DNA of 64,000 nt from Crocinitomicaceae bacterium. Lineage in GTDB: Bacteria; Bacteroidota; Bacteroidia; Flavobacteriales_D; Crocinitomicaceae. The translations under genes and the position numbers were made by a program. The notes below the pieces were generated by a model. It saw nothing but the letters and a program-made list of their open reading frames with translations. It did not search any database and was not told where the DNA came from. The DNA lies in assembly GCA_024643365.1 (NCBI GenBank), contig JAHENC010000005.1, positions 1 through 64,000 of the forward strand. The letters run 5' to 3'. Shown piece by piece: positions 1-8,091 of this stretch (position 1 is its first letter; each line of letters begins with the position of its first letter).

Positions 1-70
1 AACCGAAGTCATCTGGGATTTAACTTTCTCGTGAAAGGTGGAAGCCCATTCACAAGGTTTTCAAAAACAA

Positions 71-98
71 AAAACCCTGACGTTGAAGTCAGGGTTTT
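71..98 (-). terminator. Rho-independent terminator of the tRNA operon
   Basis: A perfect 11-bp inverted repeat (71-81 with 88-98, core CCCTGAC/GTCAGGG, 6-base loop) lies just past the tRNA-Leu 3' end. Read on the minus strand it is followed by a T-rich run interrupted by one G. It would end the minus-strand tRNA transcript. Confidence 0.85.
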
Positions 99-99
99 G

Positions 100-183
100 T
101 ACTCGAGGCGGGACTTGAACCCGCACGCCCAAAAGAGCACAGGATTTTAAGTCCGGCGTGTCTACCGATTCCACCACTCGAGC
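100..183 (-). tRNA. tRNA-Leu (anticodon TAA)
   Basis: The minus strand folds as a class II tRNA: acceptor stem GCTCGAG against CTCGAGT, a D-arm with GGTAGAC, anticodon loop CTTAAAA (anticodon TAA), a long variable arm, and T-arm GCGGG-TTCAAGT-CCCGC. No CCA is encoded. The first acceptor pair is a G-U wobble. It lies 7 bases downstream of tRNA-Gly and is probably cut from the same precursor. The 3' boundary is set by the discriminator A at 100. Confidence 0.95.
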
Positions 184-190
184 ATAGACG

Positions 191-263
<73 letters not shown>

Positions 264-333
264 TTATGTATTCCTAGAAAACCGCTGTTTTCTTCCACTG
301 CTAAAATCATTTCTGAAATCATGCTTGGGGTGG

Positions 334-363
334 CAAATTTAAAGATTTTTTTCGTCTTACAAA
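334..363 (-). promoter_or_regulatory. Predicted promoter of the tRNA-Gly/tRNA-Leu operon
   Basis: On the minus strand a TTTG (363-360) is followed after 18 bases by TAAATTTG (341-334). This fits the Bacteroidota -33/-7 consensus TTTG-N19-TAnnTTTG closely. The bases after the -7 box are C-rich (CCACCCC), as in stable-RNA promoters. It predicts a leader of about 65 nt before tRNA-Gly. Confidence 0.65.
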
Positions 364-387
364 ACACTTAACGAAAAAAAGAACGGA

Positions 388-1095
388 TTATAGCTCCTTT
401 CGACGAAAGATGTTAAATAACCAAGCCAAAGGTAGCAACAGGTCATAATTGTAAAACAAATCTTCAAAGGGAATGGTTCCCATCCGCCAACCAATGATGT
501 GTTGTTCTGAATACCATACGATTGGATCATCTGTTATGGAACCTGTTAGGATCCCATTGACGATAAAAAATGGAATTAAACAGACTAAATAAGAAAGTAC
601 AAAGTCTCCATACCAGGCTTTTTTGTGAGCAAAGAGCGTCAGCACAAAACTAAAAAATGCAGCCGAAATCGTATAGTAATTGTAGGTGTCTAACGTTGAA
701 AAAAAGAATTGTCCACCTCCGTAAAATAGCACCATCAACAAAGAACCGAATCCAATTATCAATTTGAAAACATTTCGGATGATTTCGGATTTTATTCCTG
801 GAAAATAGGCATTAAGCACCAAATAAATAAATATGAAATTATATGGAACAACTAGAAAAAATAATACTTCCTCAAGTGGTAGATGTCCCAAGTAAATTCC
901 GGCAAGGTACTTTGGAGTAAATCCCCAAACACCAATTCGCGTGAAGAATTCATCCCAAATTAAAAAAACAATCCCGACAATAAGGATACTCGGAAAAAGA
1001 TACTTCCACGAACGGAAAAAGGCTACTTTCTTATCAAAACTGAGAAGAAATGGACCGATAAAAGAACAAAGTATGACCCATCCGTACGCACTCAT
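388..1095 (-). CDS. crtY: Lycopene cyclase, fused CrtYc-CrtYd type
   Basis: This 235-aa, very hydrophobic protein has about seven membrane segments and an internal duplication. Each half carries the short acidic motif of this cyclase family: PLEE at residues 73-76 and PFED at 209-212. The family, separate subunits in actinobacteria and fused here, closes the psi ends of lycopene or neurosporene into beta-ionone rings in the cytoplasmic membrane. It is the last gene of the hemL-carotenoid operon and its ATG overlaps the crtZ stop by one base. Whether it makes one ring or two cannot be read from sequence; the nearby CruF-like gene favours a one-ring product. Confidence 0.85.
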   Translation of the reverse strand: MSAYGWVILCSFIGPFLLSFDKKVAFFRSWKYLFPSILIVGIVFLIWDEFFTRIGVWGFTPKYLAGIYLGHLPLEEVLFFLVVPYNFIFIYLVLNAYFPGIKSEIIRNVFKLIIGFGSLLMVLFYGGGQFFFSTLDTYNYYTISAAFFSFVLTLFAHKKAWYGDFVLSYLVCLIPFFIVNGILTGSITDDPIVWYSEQHIIGWRMGTIPFEDLFYNYDLLLPLAWLFNIFRRKEL

Positions 1096-1571
1096 TAGTT
1101 TCCTTTTTTACGGTAAAATGCGGTACGTGCGTCTTGGTAGAATTTTGGAGAAACGAAAAGCATCCCAAAACTTTCACTATGTTCTTTTCCTAAATGCTTA
1201 TGGTGTACTTTATGCGCTTTTCGAATGGCATAAAAATATGGATGATCAATGTCTCTCAACCATTTGAAACGTCGGTGAATATATACATCGTGAATTAAAA
1301 AATAACTTAATCCATAAGCAGCGATTCCGTATCCTATCCAAACTGGTATATAAGCATCATTCATCATCCCCAACATGATACATAACCAGGATGGAATAGC
1401 ATAAATCAAGAAAAACACATCATTTCGCTCGAAAAAACCAGGTTCTTCTTGATGATGATCTTTGTGGAAATACCACATGAATCCATGCATGACAAACTTG
1501 TGTGTTGCCCAAGCCATGAACTCCATTCCCATGAAACTAGCAAATAATACAAACGGTCCCCACCAATACAT
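1095..1571 (-). CDS. crtZ: Beta-carotene 3-hydroxylase (fatty acid hydroxylase superfamily)
   Basis: This is a 158-aa di-iron membrane hydroxylase with the full histidine set: H24 and H29, H36/H39/H40, H94 and H99, and H120/H123/H124. These fit the HX4H...HX2HH...HX2HH pattern of CrtZ. Three or four hydrophobic segments separate the clusters. CrtZ adds a 3-hydroxyl to beta-ionone rings, as in beta-carotene to zeaxanthin, using O2. The length matches bacterial CrtZ. It sits between the CruF-like gene (2-base gap) and the cyclase (TAATG overlap), so it probably acts on the ring that cyclase makes. Confidence 0.9.
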   Translation of the reverse strand: MYWWGPFVLFASFMGMEFMAWATHKFVMHGFMWYFHKDHHQEEPGFFERNDVFFLIYAIPSWLCIMLGMMNDAYIPVWIGYGIAAYGLSYFLIHDVYIHRRFKWLRDIDHPYFYAIRKAHKVHHKHLGKEHSESFGMLFVSPKFYQDARTAFYRKKGN

Positions 1572-1573
1572 GT

Positions 1574-2194
1574 TTATAACATTAAAAGAGTAAAAAATAT
1601 GAACATCATTAAAAACAAGGATTCAGCAACTTTGTTCACTTCAGCTAATTTCATCCGTTGGTAAATCAATTGAAGTAAATAGGAAACTCCCATCCAACAA
1701 ATGAAATTGTAAACAGGAATTTGACCTTCTGTCCAATGCCAATAATCAAGTTTGATAGCCACCGGTTCCAATATGTAATCAAATAACACCATTAAAATGG
1801 CCGCTAAAATTGCCTCTACGTGTTTATTAAATTGAAAACGATGGATGATTGCTGAGCTTGTTACAGTCAAAATTCCCCAATTCAAACCAATGATCAGTGG
1901 TACACCGTACCATTTCCAACCTAAACTGTTTCCGTAATAATACGATCCAAATAAATAAGATGTATGCACGCCAATTAATTCGACGCTTATTCCAATGACG
2001 AAGGCAATGGATAAAAAAACGACGAAAGTTAAGGGTTTCGATTTTCTACTAAGAATTAACGCCCCGAAGGAAATAGCCAAGTTTAATGCAGAAAGCTGAA
2101 CAAACCATGTCCTTGTTGATGGCATGAGCATTCCTACTGCGCCCACAACGTATAGTACTAAGAGAATAATTCTAATCCAGCGTTCACTTATCAT
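1574..2194 (-). CDS. cruF: CruF-like carotenoid biosynthesis membrane protein
   Basis: This 206-aa protein has six or seven membrane segments and resembles the CruF/DUF422 carotenoid family. The sequence shows the conserved GVHTSYLFGSYYYG stretch and a GLNWGILTV segment. Family members hydrate the 1',2' double bond of an acyclic psi end group (gamma-carotene hydratase, bisanhydrobacterioruberin hydratase). Its ATG overlaps the stop of the upstream reductase gene by four bases, and crtZ starts two bases after its own stop. With a cyclase and CrtZ it points to a product with one ring and one hydroxylated open end. The family call is fairly firm; the exact substrate is inferred. Confidence 0.75.
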   Translation of the reverse strand: MISERWIRIILLVLYVVGAVGMLMPSTRTWFVQLSALNLAISFGALILSRKSKPLTFVVFLSIAFVIGISVELIGVHTSYLFGSYYYGNSLGWKWYGVPLIIGLNWGILTVTSSAIIHRFQFNKHVEAILAAILMVLFDYILEPVAIKLDYWHWTEGQIPVYNFICWMGVSYLLQLIYQRMKLAEVNKVAESLFLMMFIFFTLLML

Positions 2195-3210
2195 ATTGGA
2201 CGTTTTTTAACGAAATCACTTCCCTTTAGGACATTTTCTATCGTTTCTTTCAATGTATAAAAATGAATAGAAAGTGCCTTTTCGATTTTTGAACGATCAT
2301 AAGAGATTGTTTTATATCCAGAATGAACGGATTCAATGCTTATTCCACTACTTTTTCCTTTGATGTGCCCCAGAAGTTCATTGATCAATGCATAAAACAA
2401 GGCGATGAATTTCGGAGAAGAATAACGAGGTGCTTTCTTACCTAGATGTTCACTTAGTTTGCTAAATAATTCTTTGAAGCTCAAATTTGGACCAACACAT
2501 AAAAAGCGTTCTTTTGAAATGTTCGATTTCATTAATAGAAACATCGCATGTGCAACATCCCTTGCGTCAACAATGGCATTGGAACCTGGTGGATAAAAAG
2601 GCATTCCTTTTTTAGCAGCTTTAAAAATGGCCAATGAACTACTATTCCAATCCCCAGGACCGAAGATCACGCACGGATTTATAATGACCGCATTTAACCC
2701 TTCTTCTATTCCGCGCCAAACTTCTTTTTCCGCTAAAAATTTAGACACGGAGTAACCACTTACTTCTGACCCTGGCTCCCACTTATTCGCCTCGGTACTT
2801 GCCCCTTTTGCATTGACGCCAACCGCTGCGGTTGAACTGACATAACAAAGTTTTTCCACCTTATTTCTCAAGGAGAAGTTTACCACATTTGCCGTCGCAA
2901 TGCGGTTATGTTGAATACATGCTTCAAAGTCTGCCTTAAAAAACGAGACTAATGCGGCACAATGGTACACATGACTTATTTCGGACATCGCTGTCTCCAC
3001 TAATGAAATATCTAATAAGTCGCAGTAAACCCATTCAATTGAACTCCATTTCTCTTCTGCTCTTTCTTGAAAATAATAGTGAAAAAGTCCACGCACATCT
3101 TCGATTTTAGTCATATTTCGATAAAGAGCTCGACAAGTTTCTCCTTGCTCTGTCAATTGAATTAACAAATGACTTCCCAATAATCCTGTGGCTCCTGTGA
3201 CTAAAATCAT
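2191..3210 (-). CDS. NAD(P)-dependent epimerase/reductase, extended SDR family
   Basis: This is a 339-aa extended short-chain dehydrogenase. The N-terminal Rossmann motif is GATGLLG (residues 6-12), the catalytic pair is YxxxK (Y153, K157), and Ser 125/126 lies before it. Overall form resembles dihydroflavonol-4-reductase/3-beta-HSD-like members. The substrate is unknown. It lies 26 bases after hemL and overlaps the cruF-like gene by four bases, so it belongs to the carotenoid operon. It could modify a terpenoid or carotenoid, but such proteins also act on sugars and lipids. There is no signal peptide, so it should be cytoplasmic. Confidence 0.8.
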   Translation of the reverse strand: MILVTGATGLLGSHLLIQLTEQGETCRALYRNMTKIEDVRGLFHYYFQERAEEKWSSIEWVYCDLLDISLVETAMSEISHVYHCAALVSFFKADFEACIQHNRIATANVVNFSLRNKVEKLCYVSSTAAVGVNAKGASTEANKWEPGSEVSGYSVSKFLAEKEVWRGIEEGLNAVIINPCVIFGPGDWNSSSLAIFKAAKKGMPFYPPGSNAIVDARDVAHAMFLLMKSNISKERFLCVGPNLSFKELFSKLSEHLGKKAPRYSSPKFIALFYALINELLGHIKGKSSGISIESVHSGYKTISYDRSKIEKALSIHFYTLKETIENVLKGSDFVKKRPI

Positions 3211-3236
3211 GCGGTAAAGCTAGGCATTAAACTCTA

Positions 3237-4544
3237 TTATTGGTAAATGGCTTTTAACCCTTCTTTGATTTGTTCTGCTGAAAATGCTAACTGTTCAGTT
3301 GTATGCGCGCTTGAAATAAAACCAACTTCATATCCAGATGGACCAAAGTAAACACCTCTGTTTAATAAGAAGTGATGCAGTTTATTAAAGGAAGTCATAT
3401 CAGCATCGATTTGATCTGCCGCCGCAATGCGTTTTTTACCATTGAACGAGAACCAAAAAATGGACCCAATGCTCACTAATTCAACAGGTAATTCATGCTT
3501 ATTTGCAAAGTTGTTGATGTCCTCAACAAATGTTGTGGTTTTCTTTTCTAGTTCTTCGTAGAAATTTTCCTGCGCACAAAGTGATAATTGTGCGATTCCA
3601 GCAGCCATGGCAACTGGATTTCCAGAAAGTGTACCAGCTTGATAAACCGGACCGTCTGGAGAAACGAATGACATAATCTCACGTTTTGCACCATATGCTC
3701 CAACAGGAAGCCCTCCACCCATGATTTTACCATAGGTAACGATGTCCGGAGTAATCTTATAATATTCAGAAGCGCCGCCAAACGCCACGCGGAATCCAGA
3801 GATAACTTCGTCAAAAATCAATAAAATGCCATATTCTGTGCACAATTCACGCAAAGCAGTTAAGAAGCTTAAGTCTTGCAACAGTAATCCGTTGTTTGCA
3901 GGAATTGGTTCAATAATCACACACGCAATTTCGTTGGAAAGTGCCTCGAAACATGATTTTAGTGCATCTAGGTCATTTAATGGCAGGACAATTGTTTCAT
4001 TGGCAAATGCTTCAGGAACCCCTGCGCTCGATGAGGTGCCAAAAGTCACAAGTCCACTTCCTGCTTTCACTAGAAGTGCGTCTACGTGTCCATGGTAACA
4101 ACCATCGAATTTCACAATTTTCGTTTTATTCGTATATCCTCGAGCCAAGCGAATAGCAGACATCACTGCTTCTGTTCCTGAACTAAGAAAGCGAAGTTTA
4201 TCAATGAATGGAATTCGATCTAAAATGAATTTTGCTAATTCACTTTCTTTTCGTGTTGGTGCCCCAAAACTTGCTCCGTTTTGCAAGGTTTCTACAACGG
4301 ACTGAAAGATGTGTGGGTGATTATGCCCATTGATTAACGGACCCCAACTTCCACAAAAATCAACAAATTTGTTCCCGTCTTCATCCCATATTTCAGCACC
4401 ATTACCTTTGGCAATAAACAGGGGTGTTCCTCCAACCGACTTAAATGCACGAACTGGAGAATTTACTCCTCCTGGAAAAAATGTTTGAGATTCCTGAAAT
4501 AGTTTTTCAGATGTGCTTCGGTTAATGGAATGATCGATCTTCAT
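3237..4544 (-). CDS. hemL: Glutamate-1-semialdehyde 2,1-aminomutase
   Basis: This 435-aa protein is a full-length PLP enzyme of the class III aminotransferase fold. Clear HemL blocks are present: the N-terminal PGGVNSPVRAF, the gating-loop region GTSSSAGVPE, and the PLP-lysine context TYGKIMGGGLPVGAYG. It converts glutamate-1-semialdehyde to 5-aminolevulinate in the C5 route to haem. It is the first gene of a minus-strand operon that continues into carotenoid genes after a 26-base gap. A TACTTTTG box at 4576-4569 lies 24 bases before the ATG and is the likely -7 element; it interleaves with the kynU promoter. Confidence 0.97.
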   Translation of the reverse strand: MKIDHSINRSTSEKLFQESQTFFPGGVNSPVRAFKSVGGTPLFIAKGNGAEIWDEDGNKFVDFCGSWGPLINGHNHPHIFQSVVETLQNGASFGAPTRKESELAKFILDRIPFIDKLRFLSSGTEAVMSAIRLARGYTNKTKIVKFDGCYHGHVDALLVKAGSGLVTFGTSSSAGVPEAFANETIVLPLNDLDALKSCFEALSNEIACVIIEPIPANNGLLLQDLSFLTALRELCTEYGILLIFDEVISGFRVAFGGASEYYKITPDIVTYGKIMGGGLPVGAYGAKREIMSFVSPDGPVYQAGTLSGNPVAMAAGIAQLSLCAQENFYEELEKKTTTFVEDINNFANKHELPVELVSIGSIFWFSFNGKKRIAAADQIDADMTSFNKLHHFLLNRGVYFGPSGYEVGFISSAHTTEQLAFSAEQIKEGLKAIYQ

Positions 4545-4552
4545 TTCTTGCG

Positions 4553-4576
4553 TATATTTGTCGTGCTACAAAAGTA
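4553..4576. promoter_or_regulatory. Divergent hemL / kynU -7 elements
   Basis: The 42-base gap between the hemL and kynU ATGs holds two exact TAnnTTTG boxes: TATATTTG on the plus strand (4553-4560, for kynU) and TACTTTTG on the minus strand (4576-4569, for hemL). Their 3' ends face each other with eight bases between. Neither has a good TTTG at -33. Confidence 0.6.
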
Positions 4577-4586
4577 ACAATAAAGG

Positions 4587-5867
4587 ATGGAAATGGTTTT
4601 TAACAACAGCTTGGATTTTGCACGAAAAATGGATCAACAAGATCCATTACGACGTTTTCGAAATGAATTTTTATTTCCCACATTTCACAGTGAGAACCCT
4701 ATTTACTTCACCGGGAACTCACTTGGACTGCAGCCAAAGAAAGCGGCGGTATATCTTCAAGAAGAATTGGCTGATTGGGCTAAGTTCGGTGTGGAAGGAC
4801 ATTTTTTATCAAGACGACCTTGGTTTTCTTACCATGAGCAATTAACGGAAATGGCTGCAAAAATTGTTGGCGCATTACCGATTGAAGTAGTTGTTACCCA
4901 TTCCTTGACAACGAACTTGCATTTGCTGATGGCTAGTTTTTACCGTCCGCAAGGCAAAAGAACCAAAATACTTTGTGAAGCAAAAGCTTTCCCAAGTGAT
5001 CAATATGCGTTAGAATCTCAACTAAAAATGCATGGTCTCAGTATGGATCACCTCGTTGAAATTTTCCCAAGAGAGGGAGAACAACTGATTCATGAAGATG
5101 ATATCTGTGCTAAAATTTTAGAAGTGGGGGATGAATTAGCATTGGTGATGATTGGTGGAGTTAATTACTACACCGGACAGTATTTTGATTTGGCACGCAT
5201 TACAGATGCTGGACATCAAGTTGGTGCGTATGTTGGATTTGACCTAGCACATGCTGCTGGAAACATTAATCTTCAGTTGCACGACTGGAATGTAGATTTT
5301 GCGGCTTGGTGCGGATACAAATACCTAAACTCGTCTCCTGGAGGAGTTTCCGGAATGTTTGTTCACGAAAAACATGCTCATAACAAAGATCTTCCACGTT
5401 TTGCTGGTTGGTGGGGACATAATAAAGAAGAACGATTTTTAATGAAACCAGGATTTGACCCACTTCCAGGTGCAGAAGGTTGGCAATTAAGCAATGCTCC
5501 TGTAATGGGAATGGCTGTCCATTTAGCGTCCTTAGAACTGTTTAACGAAGCAGGAATGGATCAAATTGGTGCGAAAAGAGATCAAATGACCGCATTCTTA
5601 GAATTCGTGATAAAAGAAATATCGCAGCGCAATTCAGAAAAATGCACCTTTGAAATCATCACACCAAGTGAAATCCATAGAAGAGGAGCACAATTATCGA
5701 TTATGGCTCTTGGACAAGGCCGCAAATTGTTTGATGCATTGTCAGACTTAGGAGTGATTGCAGATTGGCGCGAACCGAATGTGATTCGTATTGCACCAGC
5801 ACCCTTATATAATTCTTTTGAGGATTGTTATTGGTTTGGTGTGCATTTAGAGAATGCTATCCAGTAG
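4587..5867 (+). CDS. kynU: Kynureninase
   Basis: This 426-aa PLP enzyme of the class V aminotransferase fold cleaves kynurenine and 3-hydroxykynurenine to anthranilate or 3-hydroxyanthranilate plus alanine. Diagnostic parts are YFTGNSLGLQPK near the N-terminus, GFDLAHAAGN (PLP-binding Asp) and CGYKYLNSSPGG with the PLP lysine. The length is typical. No other kyn or nad gene is nearby, so tryptophan-to-NAD or degradation partners must be elsewhere. ATG 4587 is preferred; 4593 is a close alternative. The 3' end overlaps purN on the other strand by 21 bases. Confidence 0.95.
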   Translation: MEMVFNNSLDFARKMDQQDPLRRFRNEFLFPTFHSENPIYFTGNSLGLQPKKAAVYLQEELADWAKFGVEGHFLSRRPWFSYHEQLTEMAAKIVGALPIEVVVTHSLTTNLHLLMASFYRPQGKRTKILCEAKAFPSDQYALESQLKMHGLSMDHLVEIFPREGEQLIHEDDICAKILEVGDELALVMIGGVNYYTGQYFDLARITDAGHQVGAYVGFDLAHAAGNINLQLHDWNVDFAAWCGYKYLNSSPGGVSGMFVHEKHAHNKDLPRFAGWWGHNKEERFLMKPGFDPLPGAEGWQLSNAPVMGMAVHLASLELFNEAGMDQIGAKRDQMTAFLEFVIKEISQRNSEKCTFEIITPSEIHRRGAQLSIMALGQGRKLFDALSDLGVIADWREPNVIRIAPAPLYNSFEDCYWFGVHLENAIQ

Positions 5868-6419
5868 TACAGACTCAACTACAGAGGGAAAGTGCGCGAT
5901 TTCAAGCTCCCGAACTTGACTTTCGATTTCCAAGGAAGAAGAAGGGTTTTCTAGAGCAACAGCGAATTGTGCCAACATTTTTCCTTTGTCAAACTCTTCA
6001 TTGACTAAATGAATGGTAATTCCTGAAAAACGACTTGAGCTTTTTGATACTGCCTCATGAACGTGCTTTCCATACATTCCTTTTCCGCCAAAATTAGGAA
6101 GTAGGGATGGATGAATATTTATGATGCGATCTGGAAAAGCATGGATAAAGCTACTTGGTATCTTTTTTAAAAAACCAGCTAAAATTACCCAATCGATTTC
6201 TTGTTCATGACACAATTTTAAATAAGCATCTCCTTCTATTCCCGAAGGTTGAGCATAGAATATCGATTGCTCTGAACAAAACGTGTCCATGAGCTCATTT
6301 TTTGCCGAGGATAGCACAAGTGATACGCCAATTTGTGCGTGATTTTCGAAATAGTTGATGATATTTCGAGCATTACTCCCGTTTCCAGATATAAATAGTG
6401 CGATTCGTTTACGTTTCAT
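5847..6419 (-). CDS. purN: Phosphoribosylglycinamide formyltransferase
   Basis: This protein of about 190 aa has the formyltransferase fold. It makes formyl-GAR from GAR and 10-formyl-THF in purine synthesis. The phosphate-binding loop SGNGSNARNI, the catalytic block INIHPSLLPNFGG (His, with Asn before it) and the late Asp in NEEFDKGK are all present. I chose ATG 6419, which directly precedes MKRKRIALF, over 6464 because a TAACTTTG -7 box at 6435-6428 lies inside the longer reading. The transcript would then be nearly leaderless. The 3' end overlaps kynU convergently by 21 bases. Confidence 0.93.
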   Translation of the reverse strand: MKRKRIALFISGNGSNARNIINYFENHAQIGVSLVLSSAKNELMDTFCSEQSIFYAQPSGIEGDAYLKLCHEQEIDWVILAGFLKKIPSSFIHAFPDRIINIHPSLLPNFGGKGMYGKHVHEAVSKSSSRFSGITIHLVNEEFDKGKMLAQFAVALENPSSSLEIESQVRELEIAHFPSVVESVLLDSIL

Positions 6420-6497
6420 TCTAAGCGCAAAGTTAAACATCTGTTGGGATTCACGTGTAATCAAAACTTTTAAGTTGATAAATATTACAGATTTAGT

Positions 6498-6528
6498 TTT
6501 GTTAATTGGATGTTTGTTTTTTTCTTTG
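6498..6528 (+). promoter_or_regulatory. Predicted acpP promoter
   Basis: TTTG at 6498-6501 and TTTCTTTG at 6521-6528 (one mismatch to TAnnTTTG) are separated by exactly 19 bases, the Bacteroidota consensus spacing. The acpP ATG follows 28 bases later. Confidence 0.55.
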
Positions 6529-6556
6529 CAGGCTGAAACCTTTTAAATTAAGTAAT

Positions 6557-6793
6557 ATGTCTGAAATCAAAGCTAAAGTTATCGCGATCATCGTTGATAA
6601 ACTGAATGTTGAAGAAAGTGAAGTAACTAACGAAGCGAGCTTCACAAATGACTTAGGTGCCGATTCATTGGATACCGTTGAGTTAATCATGGAATTCGAG
6701 AAGCAATTCAATATATCCATTCCAGATGATAAAGCTGAGGGAATCCAAACTGTTGGAGACGCTGTTGCTTACATCGAAAGCAATGTGAATTAA
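6557..6793 (+). CDS. acpP: Acyl carrier protein
   Basis: This 78-aa acidic protein carries the phosphopantetheine attachment site GADSLD with Ser37. It holds growing acyl chains during fatty acid synthesis in the cytosol. ATG 6557 is chosen because it gives the standard N-terminus MSEIKAKV; the longer reading from 6506 adds a hydrophobic stretch that overlaps the promoter. fabF follows after 27 bases, the usual acpP-fabF-rnc order. Confidence 0.98.
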   Translation: MSEIKAKVIAIIVDKLNVEESEVTNEASFTNDLGADSLDTVELIMEFEKQFNISIPDDKAEGIQTVGDAVAYIESNVN

Positions 6794-6820
6794 TTTTTAC
6801 TGAATCCAATTTAAATAGGC

Positions 6821-8074
6821 ATGCAATTAAAACGAGTTGTCGTAACTGGACTTGGTGCGTTGACACCAATCGGTAATAATTTGCAAGAATATTGGGATGG
6901 ATTGCTTGCTGGAAAAAGCGGTGCTGCACCCATCCAGCAATTTGATGCATCTTTATTCAAAACTCAGTTTGCCTGTGAGTTGAAGGGATTCAATGTAGAA
7001 GATCACATTGATAAAAAAGAAGCCCGTAAACTCGATCAATTTTCGCAGTATGCCATAGTTACCGCTACGGAAGCTATGGCAGACTCTGCTTTGATGGAGT
7101 CTAATCCAAATTGTGACCGAATTGGCGTGATTTGGGGATCGGGAGTCGGTGGACTTAAAACATTTCAAGAAGAAGCCCGCGAGTATTTCGCTGGTGATGG
7201 AACTCCTCGATTTAATCCGTTTTTCATTCCTAAAATGATTGCAGATATCGCAGCAGGACACATTTCCATCAAATTTGGATTGCGCGGACCGAATTACGTA
7301 TGTGTTTCGGCTTGTGCATCTGCAACAAATGCCATTATTGACGCCTTTAACTTAATTCGTTTAGGAAAAGCAGATGCCATCGTAACTGGTGGTTCAGAAG
7401 CTGGAGTGAACGAGATGGGAATGGGTGGGTTTAATGCGTTAAAAGCGTTATCAACTAGAAACGATTCTCCAGAAACAGCTTCTCGTCCGTTCGATTTAGA
7501 TCGCGATGGATTCGTGTTAGGTGAAGGTTCTGGTGCGCTTATTTTAGAAGAGTACGAACACGCAATCAAACGTGGAGCTAAAATCTATGCGGAGGTCATT
7601 GGTGGTGGAATGTCTGGTGATGCTTATCACATGACTGCTCCTCATCCAGATGGAATCGGTGCTAGAAATACAATGTTAGCTGCATTAGAGGATGCTGAAA
7701 TTACACCAGAACAAATTGATTATGTAAACGTTCACGGGACATCTACACCGCTAGGTGACATTGCTGAAGTAAAGGCGATTCAAGCGGTCTTCGGAGAACA
7801 TGCATACAATATGAACATTAGTTCAACAAAGTCCATGACAGGACACCTTTTAGGTGCTGCTGGAGCGATTGAGGCAGTTGCTTGTGTGATGTCAGTGAAG
7901 AATGATATCGTCCCTCCAACAATCAATCATTTTACAGATGATCCAGGACTTGATCCAAAATTGAATTTCACATTCAATACGCCACAAAAACGTACCGTGA
8001 ATATTGCGCTTTCCAACACATTTGGATTTGGTGGACATAACACGAGTATCATTGTCAAAAAATTTAACTCTTAA
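6821..8074 (+). CDS. fabF: 3-oxoacyl-[ACP] synthase II
   Basis: This is a 417-aa condensing enzyme of the thiolase fold. The Cys-His-His set is visible in VSACASATNA, VNVHGTSTPLGD and SMTGHLLGAAGA, and the C-terminal FGFGGHN loop is intact. FabF extends acyl-ACP by two carbons using malonyl-ACP. Its length and neighbours (acpP 27 bases upstream, rnc 17 bases downstream) are the standard arrangement, so substrate supply and elongation should be co-transcribed. Confidence 0.98.
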   Translation: MQLKRVVVTGLGALTPIGNNLQEYWDGLLAGKSGAAPIQQFDASLFKTQFACELKGFNVEDHIDKKEARKLDQFSQYAIVTATEAMADSALMESNPNCDRIGVIWGSGVGGLKTFQEEAREYFAGDGTPRFNPFFIPKMIADIAAGHISIKFGLRGPNYVCVSACASATNAIIDAFNLIRLGKADAIVTGGSEAGVNEMGMGGFNALKALSTRNDSPETASRPFDLDRDGFVLGEGSGALILEEYEHAIKRGAKIYAEVIGGGMSGDAYHMTAPHPDGIGARNTMLAALEDAEITPEQIDYVNVHGTSTPLGDIAEVKAIQAVFGEHAYNMNISSTKSMTGHLLGAAGAIEAVACVMSVKNDIVPPTINHFTDDPGLDPKLNFTFNTPQKRTVNIALSNTFGFGGHNTSIIVKKFNS

Positions 8075-8091
8075 GAACTCTGAAACTTCCT

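Noticed and set aside
1-150. Open plus-strand reading frame from base 1 to a TAA at 148
   Set aside because: It runs through the tRNA terminator and into tRNA-Leu, has no start in view and no recognisable protein similarity.
941-1267. Plus-strand open frame inside the cyclase and crtZ genes
   Set aside because: It lies antisense to two well-supported genes and has no family features.
3826-4098. Open frame antisense to hemL
   Set aside because: Shadow of a highly conserved enzyme gene with no motif of its own.
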